61,989 nt of DNA from Bacteroidota bacterium (GTDB taxonomy: Bacteria; Bacteroidota; Rhodothermia; Balneolales; Balneolaceae). Location: contig JAAAOB010000105.1 of assembly GCA_009909035.1 (NCBI GenBank), positions 1 to 61,989 on the forward strand. The letters run 5' to 3'. How positions within the stretch are numbered: the first letter of the stretch is position 1; each line of letters starts with the position of its first letter. A program made the position numbers and the translations under genes. Of this stretch, positions 54,601 through 61,989 are shown piece by piece. Under the pieces are notes generated by a model. It made no database searches and had not been told where the DNA came from. It worked only from the letters and a program-made list of their open reading frames with translations.

Positions 54601-54984
54601 CATATGCTTCAGTCCGCCATTTTTAAAAACACCGGGACGGGCACGTTCAATATCACTCCCCTCCCGCATGAAGCGCAAGTGGCTCCCGTCTACGACATTT
54701 TTATTGACGATTTTTATCAAAATGGCACACCCGACCTTCTGATGGCAGGGAATAACTACGGCACGATGCCCCAAACCGGGCCCGTGGCATCTGTCGGGGT
54801 GCTTCTGAAAGGAGAGCGTGATTCCCTTGGATTCCGTACCATGCTGCCGTCAAGAACCGGTCTGTATGCCCGCGGTGATATCCGGCGAGTTGCCCTTCTG
54901 CCCACCACAAACGGGCCGCTCTTTATTTTGGCGGGCAACGACCAGGCCGTCATCCCCTATCTCTACAGGTTTCAGCCCGATTAG
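51622..54984 (+). CDS. FG-GAP/VCBS repeat lipoprotein with ASPIC/UnbV domains
   Basis: A 1120-residue surface-type lipoprotein (lipobox FASC, cysteine 32). Several calcium-binding beta-propeller repeats are visible by their D-x-N-x-D-G-x-x-D motifs, for example GDIDQNGLPDIYFT, ADVNGDGLLDIYVC, SDLNGDGYPDIYVA and ADMNGDGSLDLVGG. An ASPIC/UnbV-like segment (KIKLKGSGKNTYGIGASVRL) lies near residue 520. Proteins of this kind often accompany SusC/SusD systems in Bacteroidota and may bind surface glycans or proteins; a catalytic role is not shown. Confidence 0.88.
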   Translation: MTRDGFFKRTHSAGPEVHVLSLFIALFSFASCSTPDAEKETLFEALAPETTGITFVNRLEEKPGNNILETEFFYNGGGVAIGDIDQNGLPDIYFTANQGSNALYLNQGEYTFQNITKSAGVADSTGWSAGTAMADVNGDGLLDIYVCKAGETEPENRRNKLFINNGDQTFTERAAEYGLDDPGYCTQPIFFDSNGNGLLDLFIVNYNTRTFTNFDIMTIRDQVDPDAGDKLYRNNGDNTFTDVSQEAGIHQNPLGFGLSATVSDLNGDGYPDIYVANDFMERDYMYMNNGDGTFSDEILNRTIVTSHFSMGSDIADMNNDGHPDILVADMLPPDYSRRRVFKHPDPNIYDQLAANGYHRKNMRNTLQVNHGDGTFTEAGQLAGISMSDWSWSILAADFTNSGRNDIHITNGFPRFYTDLDYLNDILWKQYPDEDLPDDPDLRYELVQQMEQVEMHNHAFQNNGNISFSESTQRWGLERSSVSGGAAYADLNGDGSLELIVNNINEPPFIYKNNAAALFDHNWLKIKLKGSGKNTYGIGASVRLTTDDGTHFFREAYPVRGFQSSVDPVLHIGLGSYDMASLEVTWPDQSKQNIDSVSANQTLTIVQDSANQTDHQQEGPSGYTMFTELDPAAIGIDFSHESGLNQDRIRTPLMPHTLSNLGPALAYGDINNDGLEDLFIGGGFEQPGSPYLQLPDGSFNKIEAPVFEEHASYDDTDALFFDSNGNGHLDLYVVSGGNFDPLNGEKYQDRLYVNDGFGNFRWNRRALPEMHSSGGVVEIVDIDEDGNPDLFVGGRTHTGRYPMPPRSYLLENRDGKFTDVTEDVAPELMRPGMVADAVWANLDDEDGKELAIAGEWMPVRVFKKSGPRSFREYTSDAGLDKTAGWWNVLKAADMNGDGSLDLVGGNWGLNSGYRATANEPMIVYVDDFNENSFHEPIITQIFDGQRYPVAGRDLLLKQMPELEDRFPDYRAYSTATIRDILTDQQIRNAEPFELHMLQSAIFKNTGTGTFNITPLPHEAQVAPVYDIFIDDFYQNGTPDLLMAGNNYGTMPQTGPVASVGVLLKGERDSLGFRTMLPSRTGLYARGDIRRVALLPTTNGPLFILAGNDQAVIPYLYRFQPD

Positions 54985-55317
54985 ACGCTACGAATTTCTC
55001 TGTTTGATTGATTACTCGATTCCTCTTGTAGCAAAACCACCAAGGTTCGGGTAAGAACAGTTCACGTTTGATCAATATACAGTTTATTCTACAATGCCTG
55101 ACTGCCATCGGGCGCGCGTCCCCATCTGAGAGATGATCTTATATTTTCCATCACAGATATCGGAGAAATCAAGCCTCCTGTGAAATTAACCATACGCTGG
55201 AACCATTGATCGGCTGCCGTTCCATTTTTCTTTGGTGTGACACGATAATGACCAATCAAAAAAAGCCCGGCTCCTCTCGGGGCCGGGCTTCTTAGACATG
55301 AGATATAATCGTTCTAC
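54985..55317. other. Convergent intergenic region
   Basis: About 330 bp between the FG-GAP lipoprotein gene and susD-like gene, which end towards each other. It contains the susD-like terminator at 55253-55290; the rest shows no gene, repeat of the other families, or RNA structure. Confidence 0.5.
55253..55290 (-). terminator. Terminator of the SusC/SusD operon
   Basis: AAGCCCGGC (55263-55271) pairs perfectly with GCCGGGCTT ending at 55290. On the minus strand the stem is followed by a run of seven T and lies 28 bp after the SusD stop codon. Confidence 0.85.
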
Positions 55318-56856
55318 TTATTGAGCATCCCACCAGATTCGGGTCATAAACTCATCTGGTCCCTGGCGATTAATCGCTTCATCGTAGTTAGCCCCATTGT
55401 TTTGTTGCTCATCTACGGGATAGAGATATCGTCTTGGAATTTGTCCCCCACTCCTGTTACCTGGAAAGTCTACCGGAACAAGTTCGGGATACCCGGTTCG
55501 CCGCCAGTTCGCGTACGCTTCGTACCCGTTCAGGTAGAGAGCCAGCCATTTTTGGATATTGATTTGCTCAATATCTGCCGGCGGAACGTTATCGATGTAA
55601 TCCTGAATCTCGCTTTCAGGTATCACTCCTTCATCACCGTAGAGTGAGAGGTGCTCCATTGCTGCCCGGATTCCCTCTTCGTAGTGCGTCTGCGCATCAC
55701 CCGGCACATTCCATCCTCTCGCGGCCGCTTCGGCAAGAATAAAGCGTGTTTCCGCATGAGTCATGAAGAGATTGGGAGCACTGTAACTCGTCATCAATTC
55801 ACGATTTGGTATTGGAAACTGAATAAGATCCAGATCTCCAAGTTCAGGTGCATCCAATCCATTTTCAAGCCCTTCGTAGTCAAGCGGGTCATTCGTCGTC
55901 ACGTTGCCATCTTCGTCATAAATTTTGGCAAATATTGTGAGTCGTGGATCGATATTTTGATTTCCGTTTTCGGCATCCAGCATCATATCCACAAGCGTAT
56001 CGCTCAGCCTGAAGTTATGGCCTGTTAAACCGAAATCCTGGAATACCTCACCAACACCATTTCGGTTAATACCGGAGGGTCCCGATGCATGGGGAACCCA
56101 CGCAATGTCGTCATTGCTTTCCATATACATGCCGGAGGCGGCCGATTCGACCGTACTTTGAGCGAGGTTGGGATCAACTTCGGTGAGCCTCATTCCGAGC
56201 CTCATTTTGAGAGAATTCCCAAACTTCGTCCACTGTGTAATATCGCCGGCGTATAGCAGGTCGTTTTCGCCAAAGGTGACTGCTCCCTGCTGCATGGCGT
56301 TAACGGCTTCCGTTAGCTCATTGATCATGTCATTGTAGATCTCTTCTTGGGGATCATACGCGGGCGATGTTTCGTTCTCAATGAACCCTTTTCCGGCTTC
56401 TGAGTAGGGAATATCGCCATAGAGATCCGTAATGCGATGGTATATGAAAACCCGCATGATTCGCGCCTGCGAATAGAGATTGACCCATTCCGGCTCATCT
56501 TTCGTCTGAGCAATGATGTCCTCAATTGATTTGACAGAATTGGGATACATCAAATTCCAGTGAGCGGAAAGGTAGCTGTTATTGATGGTGTACCGATCCC
56601 CGGCCCAGGCCGTGGTGGTAGATGCAAGGTGCTGAATCATGCTTGAAGCATAAATCAGGTTCCCCCGCCACGCCTCAAACCGTCCTTCGGACGCTTCGAG
56701 CTGTGCCCTTGTCATTTTAAATTCAGGAGCCAGTTCCGTAGCTACTGTTGGGTTTTCATTCATTTCAGTCAACCCTTCATCACACGCCTGAAGTGTGACC
56801 ATTGCGACCATAGCCAGCGCTGCAATTCCTAAAAGTCTTTTCATTGTTGATTTCAT
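55318..56856 (-). CDS. SusD/RagB-family glycan-binding lipoprotein
   Basis: The 512-residue outer-surface lipoprotein (lipobox TLQAC, cysteine 25) captures a ligand and passes it to the SusC-type channel. Typical features are the N-terminal NPTVATELAPE, the TPR-like helices (SQARIMRVFIYHRITDLYGD; the YxxLTDxYGD-like family signature), and near the C-terminus NIQKWLALYLNGYEAYANWR, matching the SusD_RagB C-terminal consensus. It is 20 bp downstream of the susC-like gene. The substrate is not defined by sequence. Confidence 0.93.
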   Translation of the reverse strand: MKSTMKRLLGIAALAMVAMVTLQACDEGLTEMNENPTVATELAPEFKMTRAQLEASEGRFEAWRGNLIYASSMIQHLASTTTAWAGDRYTINNSYLSAHWNLMYPNSVKSIEDIIAQTKDEPEWVNLYSQARIMRVFIYHRITDLYGDIPYSEAGKGFIENETSPAYDPQEEIYNDMINELTEAVNAMQQGAVTFGENDLLYAGDITQWTKFGNSLKMRLGMRLTEVDPNLAQSTVESAASGMYMESNDDIAWVPHASGPSGINRNGVGEVFQDFGLTGHNFRLSDTLVDMMLDAENGNQNIDPRLTIFAKIYDEDGNVTTNDPLDYEGLENGLDAPELGDLDLIQFPIPNRELMTSYSAPNLFMTHAETRFILAEAAARGWNVPGDAQTHYEEGIRAAMEHLSLYGDEGVIPESEIQDYIDNVPPADIEQINIQKWLALYLNGYEAYANWRRTGYPELVPVDFPGNRSGGQIPRRYLYPVDEQQNNGANYDEAINRQGPDEFMTRIWWDAQ

Positions 56857-56875
56857 AACTTTTTATGGGTTTTTA

Positions 56876-59800
56876 TTAAAATTGTAGGGAGACGTCAAAG
56901 CCGATGCTTCGCGTGCTGGGAAGCGATGCATGCTCCAGGCCCTGCGCGTTGCCGGTATTGATGACCGATTCCGGGTCAATGTTCGGTGTGTTTTTATGAA
57001 TTAACCAGAGATTTCTGGCTACAACCGATACCTTTGCGCTGGATAATCCTATGCGCTGAACAACATCAACCGGCAGGTCGTACCCTACGGAGAACGATCG
57101 AAGCTTTACATAGCTCGCATCGTAAATAAACTCTTCTGAGACGTTGGACGACAAGAACCCGTAGTAGACTTCAGGATCCACCGCCGTTGTGTTTTGCTGG
57201 CCATCTTCGGTGACGCCCTCTCCGATAACGCCGCCACCGGTAAGGTTTCCATCTTCATCAAAAGAGAGTCCTTCGCGGCCCTCAAGTGTGTTTTCATGAG
57301 TTCCGGCAGCATACGCCTGTGCGTTTGTAAGTGAATACATTTCGCCACCCCACCGGATATCCAGCAGAGCACTCATCGAAAAGTTTTTATACGAGAAGTT
57401 ATTCGTGATACCGGCGGTCCAATCCGGAGTGAAGTTACCGAGCACCTGGTTATTTTCGGTGAGCGGCAGCCCGTCACCATCAAATATTATCTCACCGGCG
57501 TCATTCCGCTGGTAACCAACACCCACAATCTGGCCATACGGTTCACCAACCCGAGCATCCACAAAAGTAATGCGTGACCGGCTGGTTCCCAGGCGGAGAG
57601 ATTCGAGATCTTCCTGCAGGGCAATGACTTCGTTCGTGTTCCTGGCATAGTTTATGGATGTCCTCCATTGAAATTCGGGAGTAACGATCGGCCGACCCGT
57701 AATCAGCAGCTCGATCCCTTTATTCTCAATTTCGCCGGCATTAATCAGCCTGCTGCCAAACCCGGAGGTGTTCGAGACGGTTGTTCCGAGTATCTGATCT
57801 GTTGTATTTTGTTTGTAGGCCGTAAAATCAACACCGAGACGCCCTTCGAAGAACCGGAGATCAACCCCTCCTTCAATGGATTCCGTATCTGTTGGCCTGA
57901 GTGTAGCCAGCGGAATTGTTCCGTTGGTAATTTGACCATGAGAGATATTGCCACCGCTTTTTGTTGGGTGAGATCCGGAAATTGCGTAATTCAGGTTCAG
58001 TTGAAATGGGTCGGTATCGCCGCCTACATTTGCCCAAGATGCGCGCAGCTGACCATAGCTAAAGTAGTCGTTGGTCAGGTCAAACGCCTCGGCAAAGCTA
58101 AAGCCAACATTCACAGACGGATAGAAATAGGAGTTGTTGTCATCCGGCAGTGTAGATGACCAGTCGTTCCGGCCGGTAAGCTCAAGAAACAGAAGTTCCT
58201 TGTAGTCTACATTCAGTGAACCGAATACGGAATTAACCTGTTTTTCGCTAAATCCAAATCCAAGATTCCGGGTGTCCTGGCTCGTATTCCCGATTGTAAT
58301 CAAATCAGGGATAACAAACCGCTGTCCAAACTGGCTCAAGTTCTCAAATCGCTCATAGACGCGAGCTGCTCCAAGTGTGGCATCCATTCCGATATCGGAG
58401 GTAATGTCCCGGTTCCCCTGAATTAAGAGATCAAAGTTGTCTTCACGGACACGGAATTCATCTTCCGTCATCTGCCCGCCTTCTACCCAGGGAGTATTTT
58501 GTGCATCCCACGTAGTTCTCCGAAGCGTGTAGATATCCGTTCCGGCACGGCCCTGGACCGACAGCCAATCAAAGAAGTTATAGCTTGTTCGGACAAACCC
58601 AATGAGCCTGCGCTTGTCATCTTCATTTCCGTTTTCCCGGTAGCCCCAGTAGGGATTAGGCCTGAAATTGCTATTTGTAAACGGAATATGATTTCCTTGC
58701 TCATCCTTGTGGCGTTCGAGCAGCCGTACATCCAGCGTTCTCGGCAGGTAGGTAAGTGAAAGTGCAGGGTTGGATGGATTATCAGAGAGCTGTGGCCTGA
58801 AATCTGTCTGCTCGATGACGTAATTTGCTTTCGCCTCAACATTCAGATTTCCAAAGGTTCGTTGACCAATAAAATTGAAATTATCGCGGTCAAGCTGGGT
58901 TGCGGGGATAATACCTTCACTGTTTAACCGCGTTAGTGATAGCCTGAAAGACGAGTTTTCAGATCCACCGGCAACCGCAACATTGTTAGTGATGTTTACA
59001 CCGGTATCGTAAAAATTCTCCATATTATCAGGAAATGCTTCATATGGGCGGGTTTCCCCATCAAACTGGACGCCCGTTTGATTCCCCTCAATACGCGCTC
59101 CCCAGCTGCTTAATCCTGTACTGAGAGCCTCACCCTGGGTTTGGGGAATTTGTCCTCGTGTTCCCTGGCCATACTCTGTTTGAAATTCATCCTGGTCCAC
59201 AAGAATATTATCGAAGGTCACGTTACTTCTTACATCGACCGTGTACCCATCCATTCCTGCCCCGCTTTTGGTCGTCACGAGGATTGCTCCGTTTTGAGCT
59301 CTGGATCCATAAAGTGCGGTAGCCGAGGGGCCTTTAAGAACCGACATCTCTTCGATGTCGTCCGGGTTCAGGGAAGAAATCCCCTCTCCACCGTCGAAAC
59401 CGCCCCACATTCCGGCTTCACCAATATTTCTATTGTCGATAGGAACACCATCAACCACGATCAACGGTTCGTTGTCGCCGGTCAATGATGTCACCCCGCG
59501 AATGACCAACCGCGTGGACCCACCCGGGCCCGTACTGGGTGATGTAACCTGGAGTCCGGCAACCTGCCCGGAGAGATTATCAGCTAAGTTCGTTGAACGG
59601 GTGCTGGCCATCGGTTCAGCATCAATCTCGGTTACTGAATATCCAAGTGAACGCTGTTCTCGTTCTACTCCAAAAGCGGTCACCACTAATCCATCCAGTT
59701 CCCCAACTGTACGCTCGAGAGCGATGGTTAGTTCGCTTCTCCCGTCGAGAGCAATTGTTTGAGGCTGAAAGCCGATAAAAGAGACGCGTAGCTGAGCATC

Positions 59801-60046
59801 GGAACCTGCAACTGTAAGGCTGAATTCACCATTCGAATCCGTTACCGTACCATTTTGGGTTCCCACCTCTACTATGTTTGCGCCCGGTATGGGATCATCA
59901 GTTTCGCTGTCAACTACCGTACCACTTACAGTTACATCCTGCGCAAACGCAGAACTTGCAAGAAGGGTTGAAAAGCAAAACATCAGGCTGACCATCCAGA
60001 CTGCTTTTACTGCTAATTTTGGAACGCTTTTGTATGGGTTTTCCAT
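56876..60046 (-). CDS. SusC/RagA-family TonB-linked outer-membrane protein
   Basis: The 1056-residue porin-like receptor begins with a signal peptide (FCFSTLLASSAFAQ), then the carboxypeptidase-regulatory-like domain (VSGTVVDSETDDPIPGANIV) and the plug with the SusC signatures NLADNLSGQVAGLQV, STRLVIRGVTSL, VDGVPIDNRN and SVLKGPSATALYGSRAQNGA. The barrel ends in a terminal aromatic residue (FDVSLQF). It forms a lidded transporter with the SusD protein encoded downstream and imports an oligosaccharide or peptide ligand using TonB energy. Confidence 0.95.
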   Translation of the reverse strand: MENPYKSVPKLAVKAVWMVSLMFCFSTLLASSAFAQDVTVSGTVVDSETDDPIPGANIVEVGTQNGTVTDSNGEFSLTVAGSDAQLRVSFIGFQPQTIALDGRSELTIALERTVGELDGLVVTAFGVEREQRSLGYSVTEIDAEPMASTRSTNLADNLSGQVAGLQVTSPSTGPGGSTRLVIRGVTSLTGDNEPLIVVDGVPIDNRNIGEAGMWGGFDGGEGISSLNPDDIEEMSVLKGPSATALYGSRAQNGAILVTTKSGAGMDGYTVDVRSNVTFDNILVDQDEFQTEYGQGTRGQIPQTQGEALSTGLSSWGARIEGNQTGVQFDGETRPYEAFPDNMENFYDTGVNITNNVAVAGGSENSSFRLSLTRLNSEGIIPATQLDRDNFNFIGQRTFGNLNVEAKANYVIEQTDFRPQLSDNPSNPALSLTYLPRTLDVRLLERHKDEQGNHIPFTNSNFRPNPYWGYRENGNEDDKRRLIGFVRTSYNFFDWLSVQGRAGTDIYTLRRTTWDAQNTPWVEGGQMTEDEFRVREDNFDLLIQGNRDITSDIGMDATLGAARVYERFENLSQFGQRFVIPDLITIGNTSQDTRNLGFGFSEKQVNSVFGSLNVDYKELLFLELTGRNDWSSTLPDDNNSYFYPSVNVGFSFAEAFDLTNDYFSYGQLRASWANVGGDTDPFQLNLNYAISGSHPTKSGGNISHGQITNGTIPLATLRPTDTESIEGGVDLRFFEGRLGVDFTAYKQNTTDQILGTTVSNTSGFGSRLINAGEIENKGIELLITGRPIVTPEFQWRTSINYARNTNEVIALQEDLESLRLGTSRSRITFVDARVGEPYGQIVGVGYQRNDAGEIIFDGDGLPLTENNQVLGNFTPDWTAGITNNFSYKNFSMSALLDIRWGGEMYSLTNAQAYAAGTHENTLEGREGLSFDEDGNLTGGGVIGEGVTEDGQQNTTAVDPEVYYGFLSSNVSEEFIYDASYVKLRSFSVGYDLPVDVVQRIGLSSAKVSVVARNLWLIHKNTPNIDPESVINTGNAQGLEHASLPSTRSIGFDVSLQF

Positions 60047-60407
60047 AAATACAATAGATTATTTTCCGTTTTTGTGAAGCTGGTCTGTTTTTCTGAGCAT
60101 ATCATTACCGATCATTTTATCCGTTTCTGTTATAATCTGAATGGATTTCTGAGCGATAGTGGTTGATATAACAATAAATTCTTTACAGAATCTTTACAGA
60201 AATTCTCTTCCAAGTATACAAATCATAATTTCAGAAACAATTTGGAAGCGGTCCCAAATATGCTCTGAAATCCTCAAATATCTTCTTCAGCTTTTTTTTA
60301 TAAATCTATTTGTTTTACTTCACTCATCAAATGACCTCCTGAAGTGACGGGGCGACCCCTCATTTCACTCCATATGGCAAATCTGTCTATTTGGATTTTA
60401 ATAGCGA
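60047..60407. other. Divergent promoter region between SusC and CBM9-like genes
   Basis: About 360 bp with no gene. The sequence is AT-rich next to the SusC start (TATTGTATTT just upstream of its ATG on the minus strand) and has several TTTACAGAA repeats near 60182-60203. It must hold the promoters of both operons, including whatever regulates the glycan-use genes; no clear regulator gene is nearby. Confidence 0.5.
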
Positions 60408-61559
60408 ATGGGCTCCACATTAAAAATGATTGGTTCTATGCGATTCACTCTTCTACTTATGGTAATGGTTGTGGTATCCACTCTGGATGGACAGAGCCAG
60501 GAACTGGGCATCCCATCGATCGACTTTCAGCCTGAAACGTATCGAGCATTTAAAACGGAGGCACCCATTGCGGTGGATGGGCGTCCTGATGAAGAGATCT
60601 GGAACCGGGTGGCGTGGACCGCAACATTTTCAGACATTACCGGTGATCCCGACCGTTCGCCCCGATATCAAACCAGGGCAAAAATGCTTTGGGATGATCA
60701 CTACTTCTATATTCTGGCCACTTTAGAAGAACCGCACGTGTGGGCTACATTGACCGAACGAGACGCTGTCATCTTTATGGATAACAATTTCGAAGTCTTT
60801 ATTGACCCGGATGGGGATACCCACAACTATTACGAACTGGAAGTAAATGCACTGGAGACATACTGGGATCTGATGCTCACCCAGCCGTATCGTAACGGGG
60901 GCAGCGCCATTGATGCGTGGGATATTTCGGGCCTGAAGATAGTCGTGGATGTGCGGGGTACACTAAACAACCCTTCCGATATTGACAGCGGGTGGACAGT
61001 TGAAATGGCCATTCCCTGGGAGGTGCTGTCAGAAGCCGCTCCCGAAGGAAAACCTCAGGACGGCAGCGTCTGGAGAGTCAATTTTTCACGAGTTGAGTGG
61101 AAAACAGACATAGTAGACGGCCGATACATCAAAAAAACAGATCCGGAAACGGGTGATGAGCTTCCGGAGGATAATTGGTCGTGGTCTCCACAGGGACTTG
61201 TGAACATGCACTATCCCGAGATGTGGGGATACGTGGAGTTTTCTGATGACAGGCCAGGCTCCGCCAGCCCGGCGTTCCGACCGGACACGGATGAGACGTA
61301 CGCCTGGATATTGCGAAACCTCTATTATCTTCAGAATCAACACCTTGAAACGAACGGAACATTTACCCTGGACCGGGAGAAGCTCTTCTATGCCGATCTG
61401 TTCTACGATCATTTCCCCGGCGCAGACAATCCCGCCCCCCTCAGCATTCGGGTGCTCGATGAAACGTATATCATGCGCCTCAACCCAAAAGATTCTGCTT
61501 ATCTGTTCTATATCCGAAGCGATAGCAAAAGCTGGCGTGTTCTTAAAAAAGATAGGTGA
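60408..61559 (+). CDS. Secreted carbohydrate-binding family 9-like protein
   Basis: The 383-residue product has a signal peptide (MRFTLLLMVMVVVSTLDGQS); the start could be 60408, 60426 or 60438, and the last fits the signal best. The mature part has the CBM9-like features: EAPIAVDGRPDEEIWNRVAW, MLWDDHYFYILATLEEPHVW, and NNFEVFIDPDGDTHNYYELE, with WTVEMAIPWEVL after. The C-terminal 100 residues are additional. Family 9-like modules bind the reducing ends of glycans or heme/DOMON-like ligands; the role here, next to SusC/SusD, is likely glycan binding or processing. Confidence 0.88.
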   Translation: MGSTLKMIGSMRFTLLLMVMVVVSTLDGQSQELGIPSIDFQPETYRAFKTEAPIAVDGRPDEEIWNRVAWTATFSDITGDPDRSPRYQTRAKMLWDDHYFYILATLEEPHVWATLTERDAVIFMDNNFEVFIDPDGDTHNYYELEVNALETYWDLMLTQPYRNGGSAIDAWDISGLKIVVDVRGTLNNPSDIDSGWTVEMAIPWEVLSEAAPEGKPQDGSVWRVNFSRVEWKTDIVDGRYIKKTDPETGDELPEDNWSWSPQGLVNMHYPEMWGYVEFSDDRPGSASPAFRPDTDETYAWILRNLYYLQNQHLETNGTFTLDREKLFYADLFYDHFPGADNPAPLSIRVLDETYIMRLNPKDSAYLFYIRSDSKSWRVLKKDR

Positions 61560-61615
61560 GATGATATACCCCACCGGCAGATCAAACGTCACGTTCACTT
61601 TAAAATAAACCTATT

Positions 61616-61989
61616 ATGCAGCGAAAAGATTTTTTCAAAACGATAAGTGCCGGAGCCGCAGGTTTTGCCGGGCTTTCATCCCTTACCAGTTTTCTTAAGC
61701 CTTTTGTCGGTCCGGACTCTGGAAACAGGGCGAGTTATGCCTGGGTTTCAAATCATGAAGGGAGCGATGACGAACTCAAACAGAGACTTGAGAACCTGAA
61801 AAAAGCGGGACTTAACGGTATTTTGCCATCCGGTAACTATGAAAAGTGGCTGAGGTTGAGTGAAGGGTTCGACCTGGACGTGCACGCCTGGTTTGTTACA
61901 CTGCAGCGAGGCGGTGATGATTATTTGATCAACAACCACCCGGAGTGGTTTATGGTAAACCGAAACGGCGAATCCTCCGTTGACAGGCC
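61616..61989 (+). CDS. Exported TIM-barrel glycoside-hydrolase-like protein (5' part only)
   Basis: The gene runs off the window's right edge; 124 codons are visible. It has a Tat-like leader (MQRKDFFKTISAGAAGFAGL; RK instead of RR), then RASYAWVSNHEGSDDELKQR and LENLKKAGLNGILPSGNYEK, the first beta-alpha unit expected of a GHL10/DUF4434-like TIM barrel that traces a protagonist residue with sugar-hydrolase folds. LHAWF-like DVHAWFVTLQRGG and HPEWFMVNRNGES follow, as in family-10-like hydrolases. It starts 56 bp after the CBM9-like gene, so the two are probably in one operon. Confidence 0.8.
   Translation, partial: MQRKDFFKTISAGAAGFAGLSSLTSFLKPFVGPDSGNRASYAWVSNHEGSDDELKQRLENLKKAGLNGILPSGNYEKWLRLSEGFDLDVHAWFVTLQRGGDDYLINNHPEWFMVNRNGESSVDR

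Overview
The window looks like a chromosomal segment of a Balneolaceae-type bacterium (Balneolota/Bacteroidota side of the tree). This is inferred from several traits seen together: a SusC/SusD pair, TonB receptors with an N-terminal carboxypeptidase-regulatory-like domain, an FG-GAP/UnbV lipoprotein, a large HExxH metalloprotease of the type common in Bacteroidota, an atpD-atpC pair separated from the other ATP synthase genes, weak Shine-Dalgarno sequences, and moderate base composition with distinctly AT-rich accessory patches. No rRNA, tRNA or CRISPR array was found.

Layout. 1-5 kb: a metallo-beta-lactamase-fold hydrolase, a small acyltransferase, a decayed IS66 transposase, and three membrane or secreted proteins of unknown function. 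5.1-6.4 kb: an AT-rich patch with a long palindrome, a truncated tyrosine recombinase and a cassette-like methyltransferase. 6.4-12.5 kb: a four-gene SDR/SnoaL operon divergent from an HxlR regulator, then an AraC regulator, a cupin and a small secreted protein. 12.6-18.4 kb: a nucleoside phosphorylase plus an APH-fold kinase, then a YnjBCD-type ABC importer. 18.4-22.7 kb: nested repeats, a TonB receptor and a DUF2064 protein. 23-25.3 kb: a cation-chloride-cotransporter homologue. 25.4-27.2 kb: a relic of a GH2 glycosidase and a DUF3800 gene split by a 100-bp inverted-repeat element. 27.2-30.6 kb: a BTAD/TPR regulator divergent from a lipoprotein. 30.9-37.1 kb: a TetR-TolC-MFP-RND efflux operon with two matching operator-like palindromes. 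37.1-40.6 kb: a truncated NmrA gene, a DUF2306 gene bracketed by palindromes, an HTH/membrane-protein pair, an IS30 element and a cluster of hairpins. 40.9-50.3 kb: a metalloprotease and core genes (atpC, atpD, rsmB, valS). 50.5-62 kb: a glycan/glycopeptide-use region with a glycosylasparaginase, an FG-GAP/UnbV lipoprotein, SusD, SusC, a CBM9-like protein and the start of a TIM-barrel hydrolase-like protein.

The most unusual signal is a family of four long dyads (arms close to AGTCATCGGATGAGT / ACTCATCCGATGACT). Each lies 13-60 bp downstream of a stop codon, and all have the same polarity relative to the gene they follow. Two of them bracket a single-gene unit and one abuts a tyrosine-recombinase fragment. 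This resembles integron-type cassette sites (attC) without the canonical core, or a mobile palindromic repeat that prefers gene 3' ends. Two further repeat families are present: an 88-nt repeat in two copies that carries a TACCTCG/CGAGGTA hairpin, and the 100-bp element inside the DUF3800 gene. Several truncated genes cluster near these repeats, which suggests an actively rearranging accessory fraction between conserved blocks.
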